Part shown: positions 1 to 8,200 of the stretch, piece after piece
Position numbering within the stretch: position 1 is the stretch's first letter
Layout: each line of letters starts with the position of its first letter
Assembly: GCA_050742535.1 (NCBI GenBank)
Contig: JBOGIQ010000142.1
Location: 1 to 13,698 of the forward strand
DNA from: Gp6-AA40 sp050742535
GTDB taxonomy: Bacteria > Acidobacteriota > Vicinamibacteria > Vicinamibacterales > UBA2999
Direction of reading: 5' to 3'
Length of the DNA: 13,698 nucleotides
Made by a program: the position numbers and the translations under genes
Notes under the pieces: generated by a model
Seen by the model: only the letters and a program-made list of their open reading frames with translations
Database searches by the model: none
Told to the model about the DNA's origin: nothing

Positions 1-50
1 TTGCAGGCTCGCCTCGCGAACCCGCAGGGTCCCGCAGGGTTCGCGCCACG
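1..50. repeat. Palindromic CGTGG/CCACG-family repeat, truncated by window edge
   Basis: An 8-bp perfect stem, GCGAACCC (16-23) with GGGTTCGC (37-44), is followed by GCCACG. The order (AGGCTCGC, then GCGAACCC, then GGGTTCGCGCCACG) is the same as the copy upstream of the AmpG-like gene read on the minus strand, so the window probably begins inside a two-hairpin element. The loop holds an exact tandem duplication of the 10-mer CCCGCAGGGT (21-30 and 31-40); removing one unit restores the compact hairpin seen at 12273-12291. It lies just beyond the stop codon of the minus-strand membrane-protein gene, so it could act as a terminator or 3' mRNA stabiliser. No U-tract is visible. Confidence 0.75.
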
Positions 51-56
51 GCGGTG

Positions 57-1928
57 TCAGCGATAGCACGGCCAGCCGAGTTCAGCGTCGATCGATACCG
101 GCTGGCGATCGGTCCGTGCGAGCACGCGGATGGCGTTGCCGCCTGGCGAAGGCAGTTCTCCGATCGGACTGTAGTGCCGATCGATGTACGCAAGCAGCTG
201 CGGGTAGGTGTAGAGGTCGGTCGCTTCGCGACCGGCTTCCACGACGGCAAGCAGCGGCCGGTCTCTGTCGATCGCGGCGATGTTGGCCCGCTCATGATCG
301 GGCGACGTCCAGTATCCCTCCATGTAGAAGCCGAGCCGGCCGCCGAAGGGCCGATCGGCGTAATAGTACAGGTCCGGCGCGAACCATAGGACGAGGAGCG
401 GTTCGTGTTCTTCAGTACAGTCACGGATGTAGCGCACCGCCCGGTACTTCGCCGTTCCGTGCGCGCCCCAGGCCTCGAAGGGCGGACTCGTCCAGAGCTG
501 GCGCTGCATCGAAGACCAGTCGTCTCCGCGGGGAAGCCGCGATGGAACGTGGCCGACGACAACCACGCTCCGCGCAACGAGGAGCAGCAACACGAGCGCC
601 ACGATGGTTCGCGCCGCAAGCCTCCACGGTGGCGTGCCGCTCAATCGCCGCGACGCGAGGAAGGCCGCTGCCAGCCACGCCGTCAGCACCACCGGTGCCA
701 CCATCGCGTCCGCGATTCGAATGGCCAGTGGCTCCCGGATGAAGCCAAAGAGTGTGACGACCGCCACGAGCACGACCGTCGCGATCTTGAGTCTCTCGCG
801 CTCCCCGATTGGGCCGGGTACTCGCCTCGAGAGCAACGCGACCAGCGCAAGCAGCACGGTCACTATCAGCAAATAGAACAGGAACGCAGCGGCTTCAGGG
901 GCCGTGTCGAGCCCGGCGAGCAGATGCAAAGAGCCTATTCTGAGCCCCGGCAGGTCAACCGTGCCGCGGCTGCGATCGATTCCTGCGGTGTCGTCAATCG
1001 TCGGATCCCGGATCAGCGCGAACACGTTTCCGGGCCTCACATCGTTCAGCATGAAGCGCCCGGATCTCACCCGGCCCTCCGGGGGAACCCGCAGTCCGTA
1101 CCGCCTGGCGGCTTCGCGCCGGCTGGTTGGCGACGCATCCGGATTCCAGCGCACGCCGATTGTGACCGGCGCATCGGGAGGTGCCCAGCGGACGAGGTCG
1201 TCGACTGCCGTCAGCGGCCATCGAGGCCACGATTCGAAGCGATTCTGGTGATACTCGCGCGCGGCGACCGCCCGCACGTCGTCCAGGTATGCGCCCAGGC
1301 CCCACGTCCGTTCGATGAACAGCAGATACGGGCTGACGGCAGCAAGCGACAACGCGGAGACCACCGCACACCGGCGGATGCCGATCCGCCACTCGTGGCG
1401 GTGGCGGAGCATCAGCACGGCCATCGTCACTACTCCCAGATAGAGGCCGTGGTCATGCCGGAGGTAAAACGCCGCGGCGGCGGCGATGGCGAGCGCGACG
1501 GCTCGGGCTGTAATCGGTCGATCGATGTAGCGCCAGAGCAACGCGATCCCGGCGGCGTACACCACGATTTTTGGATAGCTGTAGGTCCGTGGTCCAGCGA
1601 GGGCCAGCATGACGGCCGCCGCGGCGCCGATCCAGAGCGAGTGCGAGACGCGCCGCGCCAGCATGAACGTCAGTACCGAGCCACCCGCAAATGCGGTCCC
1701 GATAATCAGAGCTTCGGAGAGGAGTCGATATCCAACGACCTGTTCCATCGCCGCGGAGACGGCATATTGCAGCGGCATCCCCAGGGGTGCCATGTCGCGC
1801 ACGAAGAGGCGCCCTTCGAGAATCTGGCGGCCCCACACGACGTGCATGAAGTGGTCGTCGCTGAATCCCGTCGCGGCGGACAGGAAGTACAGGAACGAAC
1901 CGACCAGCACCAGCAGGCCGGCCGCCAT
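57..1928 (-). CDS. GT-C-like polytopic membrane protein, putative glycosyltransferase
   Basis: A 623-residue integral membrane protein. It starts with a hydrophobic helix (about residues 4-20), followed at once by an acidic pair D24-D25 and the segment WGRQILEG (32-39) with a nearby MAPLG (46-50). This helix, acidic first loop, then a conserved ILEG region is the arrangement of lipid-phosphate-sugar-dependent GT-C glycosyltransferases (ArnT/PMT-like), where the first-loop acidic residues are catalytic. Further hydrophobic segments lie near residues 70-90, 98-112, 121-133, 142-156, 161-173, 187-204, 345-366, 382-395, 408-425 and 439-458. A long soluble region (about 210-340) and a soluble C-terminal region (about 465-623) are probably extracytoplasmic. 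No close family is recognised by eye and donor and acceptor are unknown. The ATG is chosen because the first helix begins there, but no good Shine-Dalgarno is seen. It is divergent from acnA. The membrane call is strong; glycosyltransferase is an inference. Confidence 0.75.
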   Translation of the reverse strand: MAAGLLVLVGSFLYFLSAATGFSDDHFMHVVWGRQILEGRLFVRDMAPLGMPLQYAVSAAMEQVVGYRLLSEALIIGTAFAGGSVLTFMLARRVSHSLWIGAAAAVMLALAGPRTYSYPKIVVYAAGIALLWRYIDRPITARAVALAIAAAAAFYLRHDHGLYLGVVTMAVLMLRHRHEWRIGIRRCAVVSALSLAAVSPYLLFIERTWGLGAYLDDVRAVAAREYHQNRFESWPRWPLTAVDDLVRWAPPDAPVTIGVRWNPDASPTSRREAARRYGLRVPPEGRVRSGRFMLNDVRPGNVFALIRDPTIDDTAGIDRSRGTVDLPGLRIGSLHLLAGLDTAPEAAAFLFYLLIVTVLLALVALLSRRVPGPIGERERLKIATVVLVAVVTLFGFIREPLAIRIADAMVAPVVLTAWLAAAFLASRRLSGTPPWRLAARTIVALVLLLLVARSVVVVGHVPSRLPRGDDWSSMQRQLWTSPPFEAWGAHGTAKYRAVRYIRDCTEEHEPLLVLWFAPDLYYYADRPFGGRLGFYMEGYWTSPDHERANIAAIDRDRPLLAVVEAGREATDLYTYPQLLAYIDRHYSPIGELPSPGGNAIRVLARTDRQPVSIDAELGWPCYR

Positions 1929-2140
1929 GGCCGCTGAACCGTGCGAAAAGACCGGGAGAGTGGGGCGCCTGGATTCGATGCCGTGAGTATATTTGCGAGC
2001 GACAATAACTGACTCGATGCGACTCTAGGGTCAGTACTGGAGATTCAGCGGCGTCGATGCCCGATGGACGAGTCGCCGGCATGCACGGCTGATGCCGAGC
2101 TCGGCAGCGAGTATGATGATCTTTTGAGATCACTGAGCGA
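1929..2140. promoter_or_regulatory. Divergent intergenic region, candidate promoters
   Basis: This 212-bp gap separates two divergently transcribed genes and must hold both promoters unless they lie inside genes. Towards the membrane-protein gene (minus strand) the best -10-like hexamer is TATACT at 1991-1986, with no convincing -35. Towards acnA the best is TATGAT at 2112-2117, with a poor -35 match near 2089-2094. A 5-bp inverted repeat GATCT/AGATC with a 4-nt spacer (2118-2131) sits just before the acnA start. All promoter calls here are weak pattern matches. Confidence 0.3.
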
Positions 2141-4894
2141 ATGACTGCGAATACGTTTGGAACGCGCACGGACCTTCGCATCGGCGGACAGCCGGTGCAG
2201 ATTTACAGCCTTCCAGCCCTCGAGAAAGCCGGTTTCAGCGGCGTGTCGCGGCTGCCGTACTCGATGAAGATCCTCCTCGAGAACCTGCTGCGGCGCGAAG
2301 ACAACGCGTTCGTGAAGGCCGACGACATCGCCGCGCTTGCGCGCTGGAACGCCGCGGGGGCCGTTGAAAAAGAGATTTCCTTCATGCCGGCGCGCGTCCT
2401 GCTGCAGGACTTCACCGGCGTGCCGTGCGTGGTCGATCTGACGGCCATGCGCGACGCCATGGTTGCGCTCGGCGGCGACCCGGACAGGGTTAATCCGCTG
2501 CAGCCCGTCGAGCTCGTCATCGACCACTCCGTACAGGTCGACTACTTCGCGCGGCCCGATGCGTTCGCGCTCAACGCTGAGCTGGAGTTCTCGCGCAATC
2601 GCGAGCGCTATGCGTTCCTGCGCTGGGGACAGCGGGCGTTCAATAACTTTCAGGTCGTCCCGCCAGACACCGGCATCGTTCACCAGGTGAATATCGAGTA
2701 CCTGGCGCGCGTGGTGTTCTCGCAGACGATCGGCGGAACCACTGTCGCGTATCCGGATACGCTGGTCGGCACCGATTCCCATACCACGATGGTGAACGGG
2801 CTTGGCGTGGTCGGGTGGGGCGTGGGCGGCATCGAGGCGGAAGCGGCCATGCTCGGCCAGCCGATCTCGATGCTGATCCCGCACGTCGTCGGTTTCCGGC
2901 TGACCGGCGCGATGCCCCAGGGCGCCACCGCCACCGACCTGGTACTGACGATCACCGAGGTACTGCGCAAGCACGGCGTCGTCGGCAAGTTCGTCGAGTT
3001 CTTCGGCGAGGGGCTTGGCGCGCTGACAATTGCCGATCGCGCGACGCTCGGCAACATGTGCCCGGAGTATGGCGCGACGGTCGCGATCTTCCCGATCGAC
3101 GAGATGACGCTCGACTATCTGCGTCTCACCGGCCGGGATCCGGAGCGCGTGCAGCTCGTCGAGGCCTACGCGAAAGAGCAGGGCCTGTTCCGCGCCGACG
3201 GCGCGCCCGACGCCACCTATTCGGAGGTGCTGGATCTCGACCTCTCGACGATCGAGCCGAGCCTGGCCGGACCGAAGCGGCCCCAGGATCGCGTGACGCT
3301 GAAGCGCGCGAAATCCGCATTCCAGGTGGCATTGCCGACGATGCAGGTGCCGTCGAAGCCGCTCAAGGGAGCGAGCGCCGCCGAGGGTGGTGCCCGCCAG
3401 GGCGCGGCCGCGGCAACAGGCGTGCTGGCGCAGAGCGGGGTGGCTGTCGCGGGCCCGGCGCTGGAGGCGCTCGATCACGGCGCGGTGGTGATCGCGGCCA
3501 TAACCAGCTGCACGAACACCTCGAATCCAAGCGTCATGATCGGCGCCGGCCTGCTCGCGAAGAAGGCCGTCGAAAAGGGACTGACGCGGAAACCGTGGGT
3601 GAAGAGCAGCCTGGCGCCGGGATCGAAGGTCGTCACCGAGTATCTCGAAGCCGCGGGGCTGACGCCCTACCTCGACACGCTCGGTTTCAACCTCGTCGGC
3701 TACGGCTGCACGACGTGCATCGGCAACAGCGGGCCGCTGCCGGACGAGATCTCCGCGGTGGTCCGGGACCGGAATCTGGTCGTGTGCTCGGTGTTGAGCG
3801 GCAACCGCAATTTCGAGGGACGGATTCAGCAGGATGTCCGCGCCAACTATCTGGCCTCGCCGCCGCTCGTCGTCGCGTATGCGCTCGCCGGATGGATTAC
3901 GAAGGACCTCACCGTCGAGCCGCTCGGCCACGATCAGGCCGGCAATCCCGTCTACCTGAAAGACATCTGGCCGTCGGAGCAGGAACTGCAGGCGACGATG
4001 CTGCGGAGCGTCACGTCGGACATGTTCCGGAGCAGCTACTCGGATGTCTTCAAGGGCGACGAGCGGTGGCAGGCGTTGAACGTGCTGCAAGGCAGCCGTT
4101 TCACGTGGGACGCGGCGTCGACCTACATCCGCAAGCCGACGTTCCTCGAGGGCATGACGATGACGCCGTCGAAGCCCTCGGACATCGTCGGTGCGCGCGT
4201 GCTGGCGCTGCTTGGCGACAGCGTGACGACCGATCACATTTCGCCAGCGGGATCCATCAAGGCGGACAGCCCCGCTGGACGTCACCTCATCGAACAGGGC
4301 GTCAAGCCGGCCGACTTCAACTCGTACGGCGCGCGGCGCGGCAACCACGAAGTCATGGTCCGCGGCACGTTCGCCAACGTTCGCCTGCGCAACCAGATGG
4401 CGCCGGGAACGGAAGGTGGCTGGACGCTGCATCAGCCCGGCGGCGAGCTGATGACGATCTACGACGCGTCGGTCCGCTACCAGGCCGCCAGCGTGCCGCT
4501 GCTCGTCATTGCCGGTAAGGAGTACGGTTCCGGTTCGTCGCGCGACTGGGCAGCAAAGGGCACGCAACTGTTGGGCGTCAAGGCGGTGATCGCCGAGTCG
4601 TTCGAGCGCATTCACCGCAGCAACCTGGTCAACATGGGTGTGCTGCCGTTGGAGTTCAAGGCGGGGCAGAGTGCCGCGCTGCTGAAGCTGACCGGCACGG
4701 AGGAGTTCAACCTGCTCGGCGTCGCCGATGGTCTCAAACCACGGGGCGACGTTCGCGTGGTGGCGACGGCCGCCGGCGGGTCGCAGCTCGAATTCACGGT
4801 CACGGTTCGGATCGACACGCCCGAAGAGCTGGTGGCGTTCCGCCACGGCGGCATCCTTCCGTACGTCGTGCGCCAGCTGGTCGCCAAGAGCTGA
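2141..4894 (+). CDS. acnA: Aconitate hydratase A
   Basis: Cytoplasmic [4Fe-4S] enzyme that interconverts citrate and isocitrate through cis-aconitate in the TCA and glyoxylate cycles. At 917 residues it is slightly longer than E. coli AcnA (891). The three cluster ligands are visible: C457 in SCTNTSNPS, and C523 and C526 in GYGCTTCIGNSG. Other family signatures are GTDSHTTMVNGLGVVGWGVGG in the N-terminal half, GDSVTTDHISPAGSI before the swivel domain, and YGSGSSRDWAAKG (from residue 795; S800 and R801 correspond to the substrate-binding SR pair) in the C-terminal swivel domain. A short Ala/Gly-rich stretch just before C457 (about residues 405-440) accounts for part of the extra length. The ATG gives the expected N terminus; only a weak purine run (GAGCG) precedes it. 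The stop overlaps the probable start of queG, which suggests cotranscription and translational coupling. In bacteria the apo form can bind mRNA under iron or oxidative stress; nothing here tests that. Confidence 0.97.
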   Translation: MTANTFGTRTDLRIGGQPVQIYSLPALEKAGFSGVSRLPYSMKILLENLLRREDNAFVKADDIAALARWNAAGAVEKEISFMPARVLLQDFTGVPCVVDLTAMRDAMVALGGDPDRVNPLQPVELVIDHSVQVDYFARPDAFALNAELEFSRNRERYAFLRWGQRAFNNFQVVPPDTGIVHQVNIEYLARVVFSQTIGGTTVAYPDTLVGTDSHTTMVNGLGVVGWGVGGIEAEAAMLGQPISMLIPHVVGFRLTGAMPQGATATDLVLTITEVLRKHGVVGKFVEFFGEGLGALTIADRATLGNMCPEYGATVAIFPIDEMTLDYLRLTGRDPERVQLVEAYAKEQGLFRADGAPDATYSEVLDLDLSTIEPSLAGPKRPQDRVTLKRAKSAFQVALPTMQVPSKPLKGASAAEGGARQGAAAATGVLAQSGVAVAGPALEALDHGAVVIAAITSCTNTSNPSVMIGAGLLAKKAVEKGLTRKPWVKSSLAPGSKVVTEYLEAAGLTPYLDTLGFNLVGYGCTTCIGNSGPLPDEISAVVRDRNLVVCSVLSGNRNFEGRIQQDVRANYLASPPLVVAYALAGWITKDLTVEPLGHDQAGNPVYLKDIWPSEQELQATMLRSVTSDMFRSSYSDVFKGDERWQALNVLQGSRFTWDAASTYIRKPTFLEGMTMTPSKPSDIVGARVLALLGDSVTTDHISPAGSIKADSPAGRHLIEQGVKPADFNSYGARRGNHEVMVRGTFANVRLRNQMAPGTEGGWTLHQPGGELMTIYDASVRYQAASVPLLVIAGKEYGSGSSRDWAAKGTQLLGVKAVIAESFERIHRSNLVNMGVLPLEFKAGQSAALLKLTGTEEFNLLGVADGLKPRGDVRVVATAAGGSQLEFTVTVRIDTPEELVAFRHGGILPYVVRQLVAKS

Positions 4895-5826
4895 TTACTT
4901 CCGAATCGATCAAGGCGCGAGCGCGGGAGCTCGGATTCGACCTGTGCGGCGTCGCCCGCGCCGAGAGCTATCCGGAGCTCTCGTTCCTGCCCGACTGGCT
5001 CGAGCGTGGCTACGCCGCCACGATGACGTGGATGCACCGCTCGGCCGACAAGCGGGCGGATGTCCGGCATGTCGTTGCGGACGCTCGCAGCGTCGTTGTG
5101 ACCGCCACGCTCTACAACACGGCGCGCCCCTACTCGGACGACCTCGCCCCCGATGTGGCCCGCATCTCCCGATACGCGTGGGGCGATGACTATCACGATG
5201 TCCTGAAAGCGCGTCTCGATGCCCTGCTTGCGTGGATGCGGGCGGAATCAGCCGACCGATTCGGCGCCCTCACGTATGTCGACACCGGTCCGGTGCAGGA
5301 ACGGGTTTACGCGCAGTACGCCGGGCTGGGCTGGATCGGCAAGAACACGTGCCTCATCAACCCTGAGCTCGGGTCGTGGCTCTTTCTCGGCGAGATCATC
5401 ACCACGCTCGATCTCGAGCCCGACACCCAGGGGCTCGAGCAGTGCGGCAGCTGCACCAGATGCCTGGACGCATGTCCGACCCACGCGCTCGTCGAACCGG
5501 GAGTGCTCGATTCAGGCCAGTGCCTGTCGTACCTGACGATCGAGCATCGCGGGGACGTGCCTCCGGAGTATCACGCGGCCATCGGCACCCAGGTGTACGG
5601 GTGCGACATCTGTCAGGAGGTCTGCCCGTACAACCAGCCAGCTCCGACGTCCGGCGATTCGCCATGGCAGCCGCGCGCCGGTCTCGATCTGCCCCGCCTC
5701 GTCGATCTGGCAAGCCAATCGGACGATGAGCTGCGCACGCTCATCAAGGGCACGCCGATGACCCGGGCGAAAGTCGTCGGCCTGCGTCGGAACCTGGACA
5801 TCGCCCTGGTAAACGCCACGCGCTGA
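4891..5826 (+). CDS. queG: Epoxyqueuosine reductase, probable non-ATG start
   Basis: Cobalamin- and [4Fe-4S]-dependent cytoplasmic enzyme that reduces epoxyqueuosine to queuosine at the tRNA wobble position, the last step of queuosine synthesis. From 4891 it is 311 residues. It contains VDTGPVxER (catalytic-type Asp about D131), GLGWIGKNTCLINPELGSW, one cluster motif CGSCTRCLDACP (C185, C188, C191, C195), C211, and a second set GCDICQEVCPYNQP (C238, C241, C245). It is shorter than E. coli QueG (379), lacking the long HEAT-like C-terminal extension, as in many shorter homologues. The first in-frame ATG (5023) would remove about 44 residues, including the typical ARELGFDLCGVARAE segment, so translation must begin upstream. 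No in-frame ATG, GTG or TTG occurs near there. CTG at 4891, overlapping the acnA stop as CTGA, or ATT at 4894 are the best candidates. Function is near certain; the exact start is not. Confidence 0.93.
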   Translation: MITSESIKARARELGFDLCGVARAESYPELSFLPDWLERGYAATMTWMHRSADKRADVRHVVADARSVVVTATLYNTARPYSDDLAPDVARISRYAWGDDYHDVLKARLDALLAWMRAESADRFGALTYVDTGPVQERVYAQYAGLGWIGKNTCLINPELGSWLFLGEIITTLDLEPDTQGLEQCGSCTRCLDACPTHALVEPGVLDSGQCLSYLTIEHRGDVPPEYHAAIGTQVYGCDICQEVCPYNQPAPTSGDSPWQPRAGLDLPRLVDLASQSDDELRTLIKGTPMTRAKVVGLRRNLDIALVNATR

Positions 5827-5844
5827 CAACGGTATTATTCGGTT

Positions 5845-6393
5845 ATGTCGGGCACCGCGCCGATTCTCCTCCTCTCGATGCCGCAGATGGCGGATCCCAA
5901 CTTCGCGCAGACGGTCGTTCTGCTCTGCGACTACACGGAAAAAGGCGCCTTCGGCCTCGTCGTGAACCGCCAGCTGGAGGAGCCGGCCTGGACGATGGTC
6001 AAGACCGATCCGCCGGTGAAGGTCGACCCGGAGGTGCGGCTGTGGGTAGGCGGACCCGTCGAGCCGCAGCAGACGTGGGTGCTGAGCTCCAACGCCCAGG
6101 GGCCGGAGGACGAGCAGCGCGAGATTTGTCCGGGGATCGTGCTGTCCATGTCGCACCAGCTCGCGCTGCAGCTGCTGCAGGAACCGCCCTCGAACCGTGC
6201 CCGCATCGTCGTCGGCTGCTCCGCGTGGGCGCCAAGTCAGCTGGATGAGGAACTCGCGGCGTCGGCGTGGCTGACGATGGAGGTCGACCCGGCGTTGATC
6301 TTCACGGTGCCCCCGGAGCTGATGTGGGAGACGGCCCTCCGCCGGCTCGGGACCGATCCCGCCAAGCTGCAGACAAGCTTCGGGGTTCATTAG
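5845..6393 (+). CDS. yqgE: YqgE/AlgH family protein (UPF0301)
   Basis: A 182-residue soluble protein of the conserved but functionally uncertain YqgE/AlgH family. Family hallmarks seen are an N-terminal LLLSMPQMADPNFAQTVVLL, then GAFGLVVNR, WVGGPVEPQQTWVL in the middle, and VVGCSAWAPSQLDEELAASAW followed by a hydrophobic VDPALIF strand. The length matches the family (about 180-190 residues). In some bacteria the gene is linked to alginate regulation (AlgH) or sits beside the Holliday-junction resolvase gene yqgF; no such neighbour is present here. It begins 18 bp after the queG stop, so it is probably the third gene of an acnA-queG-yqgE transcript. No clear Shine-Dalgarno precedes the ATG. 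No signal peptide or membrane segment is seen, so a cytoplasmic location is expected. Confidence 0.94.
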   Translation: MSGTAPILLLSMPQMADPNFAQTVVLLCDYTEKGAFGLVVNRQLEEPAWTMVKTDPPVKVDPEVRLWVGGPVEPQQTWVLSSNAQGPEDEQREICPGIVLSMSHQLALQLLQEPPSNRARIVVGCSAWAPSQLDEELAASAWLTMEVDPALIFTVPPELMWETALRRLGTDPAKLQTSFGVH

Positions 6394-6399
6394 TTAGAG

Positions 6400-6415
6400 T
6401 CCGGCTTTAGCCGGA
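6400..6415. repeat. Short hairpin of the GTCCGGCT repeat family
   Basis: TCCGGCT (6400-6406) and AGCCGGA (6409-6415) form a perfect 7-bp stem with a TT loop, seven bases after the yqgE stop. The same arm sequence recurs in the larger nested palindrome at 8761-8816. It may be a solo half of that element and could work as a weak terminator or mRNA end-protector for the upstream genes; there is no U-tract. Confidence 0.7.
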
Positions 6416-6420
6416 TAACC

Positions 6421-6456
6421 GCGAAGCTGGCGAAGAACGCGAAGGGCGCGAAGAGC
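6421..6456 (+). repeat. Four 9-bp tandem units GCGAAGNNN abutting a start codon
   Basis: Four back-to-back units read GCGAAGCTG, GCGAAGAAC, GCGAAGGGC and GCGAAGAGC. The first six bases are identical in all four and the last three vary. The array ends one base before the tandem ATG ATG of the M49-like gene, so its GAAG cores fall where the Shine-Dalgarno should be. It probably supplies the ribosome-binding site. Similar 9-bp phasing occurs before two other genes in this window. Confidence 0.85.
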
Positions 6457-6457
6457 C

Positions 6458-8179
6458 ATGATGCCAAAAACAGTTGGTGGAACGTTGCTGATCGCGTTGT
6501 CGCTGGCCGTCGCGTGCCGGCAACCGCAATCCACCGAACCTGCCCGACAGCCTGAGGCACCCTACGTGCAAACCGATGACTTGAAGCGCCTGGAAGGCAT
6601 GATCCGCCGTTTCGCGCCCGTAGATCTCACCGCGGACGTGGGCCGGCTGCCGTCGAACGAACGCGACGCGTTGGCCATTCTGGTGAATGCAGCAAAGATC
6701 CTCGACGCGCTGTTCCTGCGACAGGTCTGGGAAGAGAACGAGAGCCTGATGATCGAGCTGGCGAAGGACGCGTCGCCGCTGGGTCAGGCCCGGATGCACT
6801 ATTTCCTGATCAACAAAGGTCCGTGGTCACGTCTTGATCACAACGAGCCGTTCATTCTTGGCGTCCCGAAAAAGCCTGAACGAGGAAATTTCTATCCCGC
6901 GAACGCGAAGAAGGAACAGGTAGAGCAGTGGATTAATCGTCTGCCCGACGCCGAACGGCGGCGCGCGACCGGCTTCTTTACGACGATCCGTACGGATGGG
7001 CAGGGCAACTTCGTGATCGTTCCGTACAACCTCGAGTACCAGAACGAGCTGGCACGCGTCGCCGTGCTGCTTCGGCAGGCTGCGGCGCTCACCGCTCAGC
7101 CGACGTTGAAGAACTACCTCGACAAGCGCGCCGCCGCGCTGCAGTCGAATGACTACTACGACAGCGACGTGGCGTGGATGGAGCTGGACGCGTCGATCGA
7201 GCCGACCATCGGTCCGTACGAGGTGTACGAGGACGAGTGGTTCAACTACAAGGCGGCGTTCGAGGCGTTCATTACGCTTCGAGACGACGCCGAGACGCAG
7301 AAGCTGGCGCGGTTCTCGGGCGAGCTGCAGGAGATCGAGAACAACCTGCCGATCGATCCGAAGTACCGGAATCCGAAACTAGGTGCTCTCGCGCCCATCC
7401 GCGTCGTCAATACCGTCTTCTCGTCGGGTGACGCCAATCGCGGCGTGCAGACGGCGGCGTTCAACCTGCCCAACGACGAGCGCGTGACCGCCGAAAAAGG
7501 CTCGAAGCGGGTGATGCTGAAGAACAACCAGGAAGCCAAGTTCCGCATGGTGCTGCAGCCGATCTCGAAGGTCGCGCTGTCGGCCGCCGACCAGCAGAAC
7601 GTCAGCTTCGAGGCGTTCTTCACGCACATCCTGATGCACGAGCTGATGCACGGCCTCGGGCCGCACAACATCACCGTCAACGGCCGGGCGACGACCGTGC
7701 GGCAGGAGATGAAGGAGCTGTCGAGCGCGATCGAGGAAGCGAAGGCGGACGTGTCGGGCCTGTTCGCGCTGCAGTTCCTCGTCGATCGCGGCAAGCTGGA
7801 CAAGGCCTTCGATCGGACGATGTACACGACCTACCTCGCGTCGATGTTCCGCTCGATCCGGTTCGGCATCAACGAAGCGCACGGGCGCGGCGTGGCACTG
7901 CAGCTCAATTACTTCCTGGACAACGGCGGCGTGAAGGTTGCCGCAGACGGGACGTTCACCGTGGATGCGCCGCGGATCCGACAGAACGTCGTCGATCTGA
8001 CGCGCGACATCATGACCATCCAGGCCGTGGGCGATTATGCGGCGGCGAAGCAGATGATCGACAAGCTGGTATCGATCCGTCCGCCGGTGCAGGCGGTGCT
8101 CGACAAGCTCAAGGACGTGCCGGTCGACATCGAGCCGAGGTTCGTAACGGCAAACGAGCTGCTTTCAAAGTCCAACTAA
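6458..8179 (+). CDS. M49-like (dipeptidyl-peptidase III family) zinc metallopeptidase, predicted lipoprotein
   Basis: A 573-residue protein. The N terminus (MMPK, hydrophobic run, then LAVAC with Cys at about residue 20) resembles a lipoprotein signal, so it is probably exported and membrane-anchored; Ala at -3 of the lipobox is less common. After an Asn/Pro/charged linker the body fits the DPP III family, including segments such as HYFLINKGPWSRLDH and GPYEVYEDEWFNYKAAFEAF. The zinc site is HELMHGLGPH: H394-E395-L396-M397-H398, the pentapeptide HEXXH rather than the classical hexapeptide HEXXGH. The second motif EEAKAD (426-431), corresponding to EECRAE/EARAD of M49, supplies the third ligand, probably E427. 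Family members remove dipeptides from peptide N termini. The 9-bp repeat array just upstream contains the likely ribosome-binding site. A beta-barrel gene follows after 21 bp, suggesting cotranscription. Peptidase fold and zinc motif are well supported; true dipeptidyl-peptidase activity is an inference. Confidence 0.87.
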   Translation: MMPKTVGGTLLIALSLAVACRQPQSTEPARQPEAPYVQTDDLKRLEGMIRRFAPVDLTADVGRLPSNERDALAILVNAAKILDALFLRQVWEENESLMIELAKDASPLGQARMHYFLINKGPWSRLDHNEPFILGVPKKPERGNFYPANAKKEQVEQWINRLPDAERRRATGFFTTIRTDGQGNFVIVPYNLEYQNELARVAVLLRQAAALTAQPTLKNYLDKRAAALQSNDYYDSDVAWMELDASIEPTIGPYEVYEDEWFNYKAAFEAFITLRDDAETQKLARFSGELQEIENNLPIDPKYRNPKLGALAPIRVVNTVFSSGDANRGVQTAAFNLPNDERVTAEKGSKRVMLKNNQEAKFRMVLQPISKVALSAADQQNVSFEAFFTHILMHELMHGLGPHNITVNGRATTVRQEMKELSSAIEEAKADVSGLFALQFLVDRGKLDKAFDRTMYTTYLASMFRSIRFGINEAHGRGVALQLNYFLDNGGVKVAADGTFTVDAPRIRQNVVDLTRDIMTIQAVGDYAAAKQMIDKLVSIRPPVQAVLDKLKDVPVDIEPRFVTANELLSKSN

Positions 8180-8180
8180 C

Positions 8181-8198
8181 CACGAAGGACACGACTTC
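8181..8198 (+). repeat. Two imperfect 9-bp units CACGANNNN before a start codon
   Basis: CACGAAGGA (8181-8189) and CACGACTTC (8190-8198) are adjacent 9-bp units sharing CACGA. They end two bases before the ATG of the beta-barrel gene; the AAGGA in the first unit is a Shine-Dalgarno match, although 11 bases from the ATG. Same phasing and placement as the 6421-6456 array. Confidence 0.55.
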
Positions 8199-8200
8199 CT

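Noticed and set aside
405..1937. A 510-codon open frame antisense to the membrane-protein gene
   Set aside because: The composition is charged and low-complexity with no domain, while the minus-strand frame gives regular membrane helices.
2045..4846. A 933-codon open frame antisense to acnA
   Set aside because: The acnA frame has all catalytic motifs. The antisense frame is rich in Arg, His, Asp and Ala with no recognisable domain, as expected of a high-GC complementary shadow.
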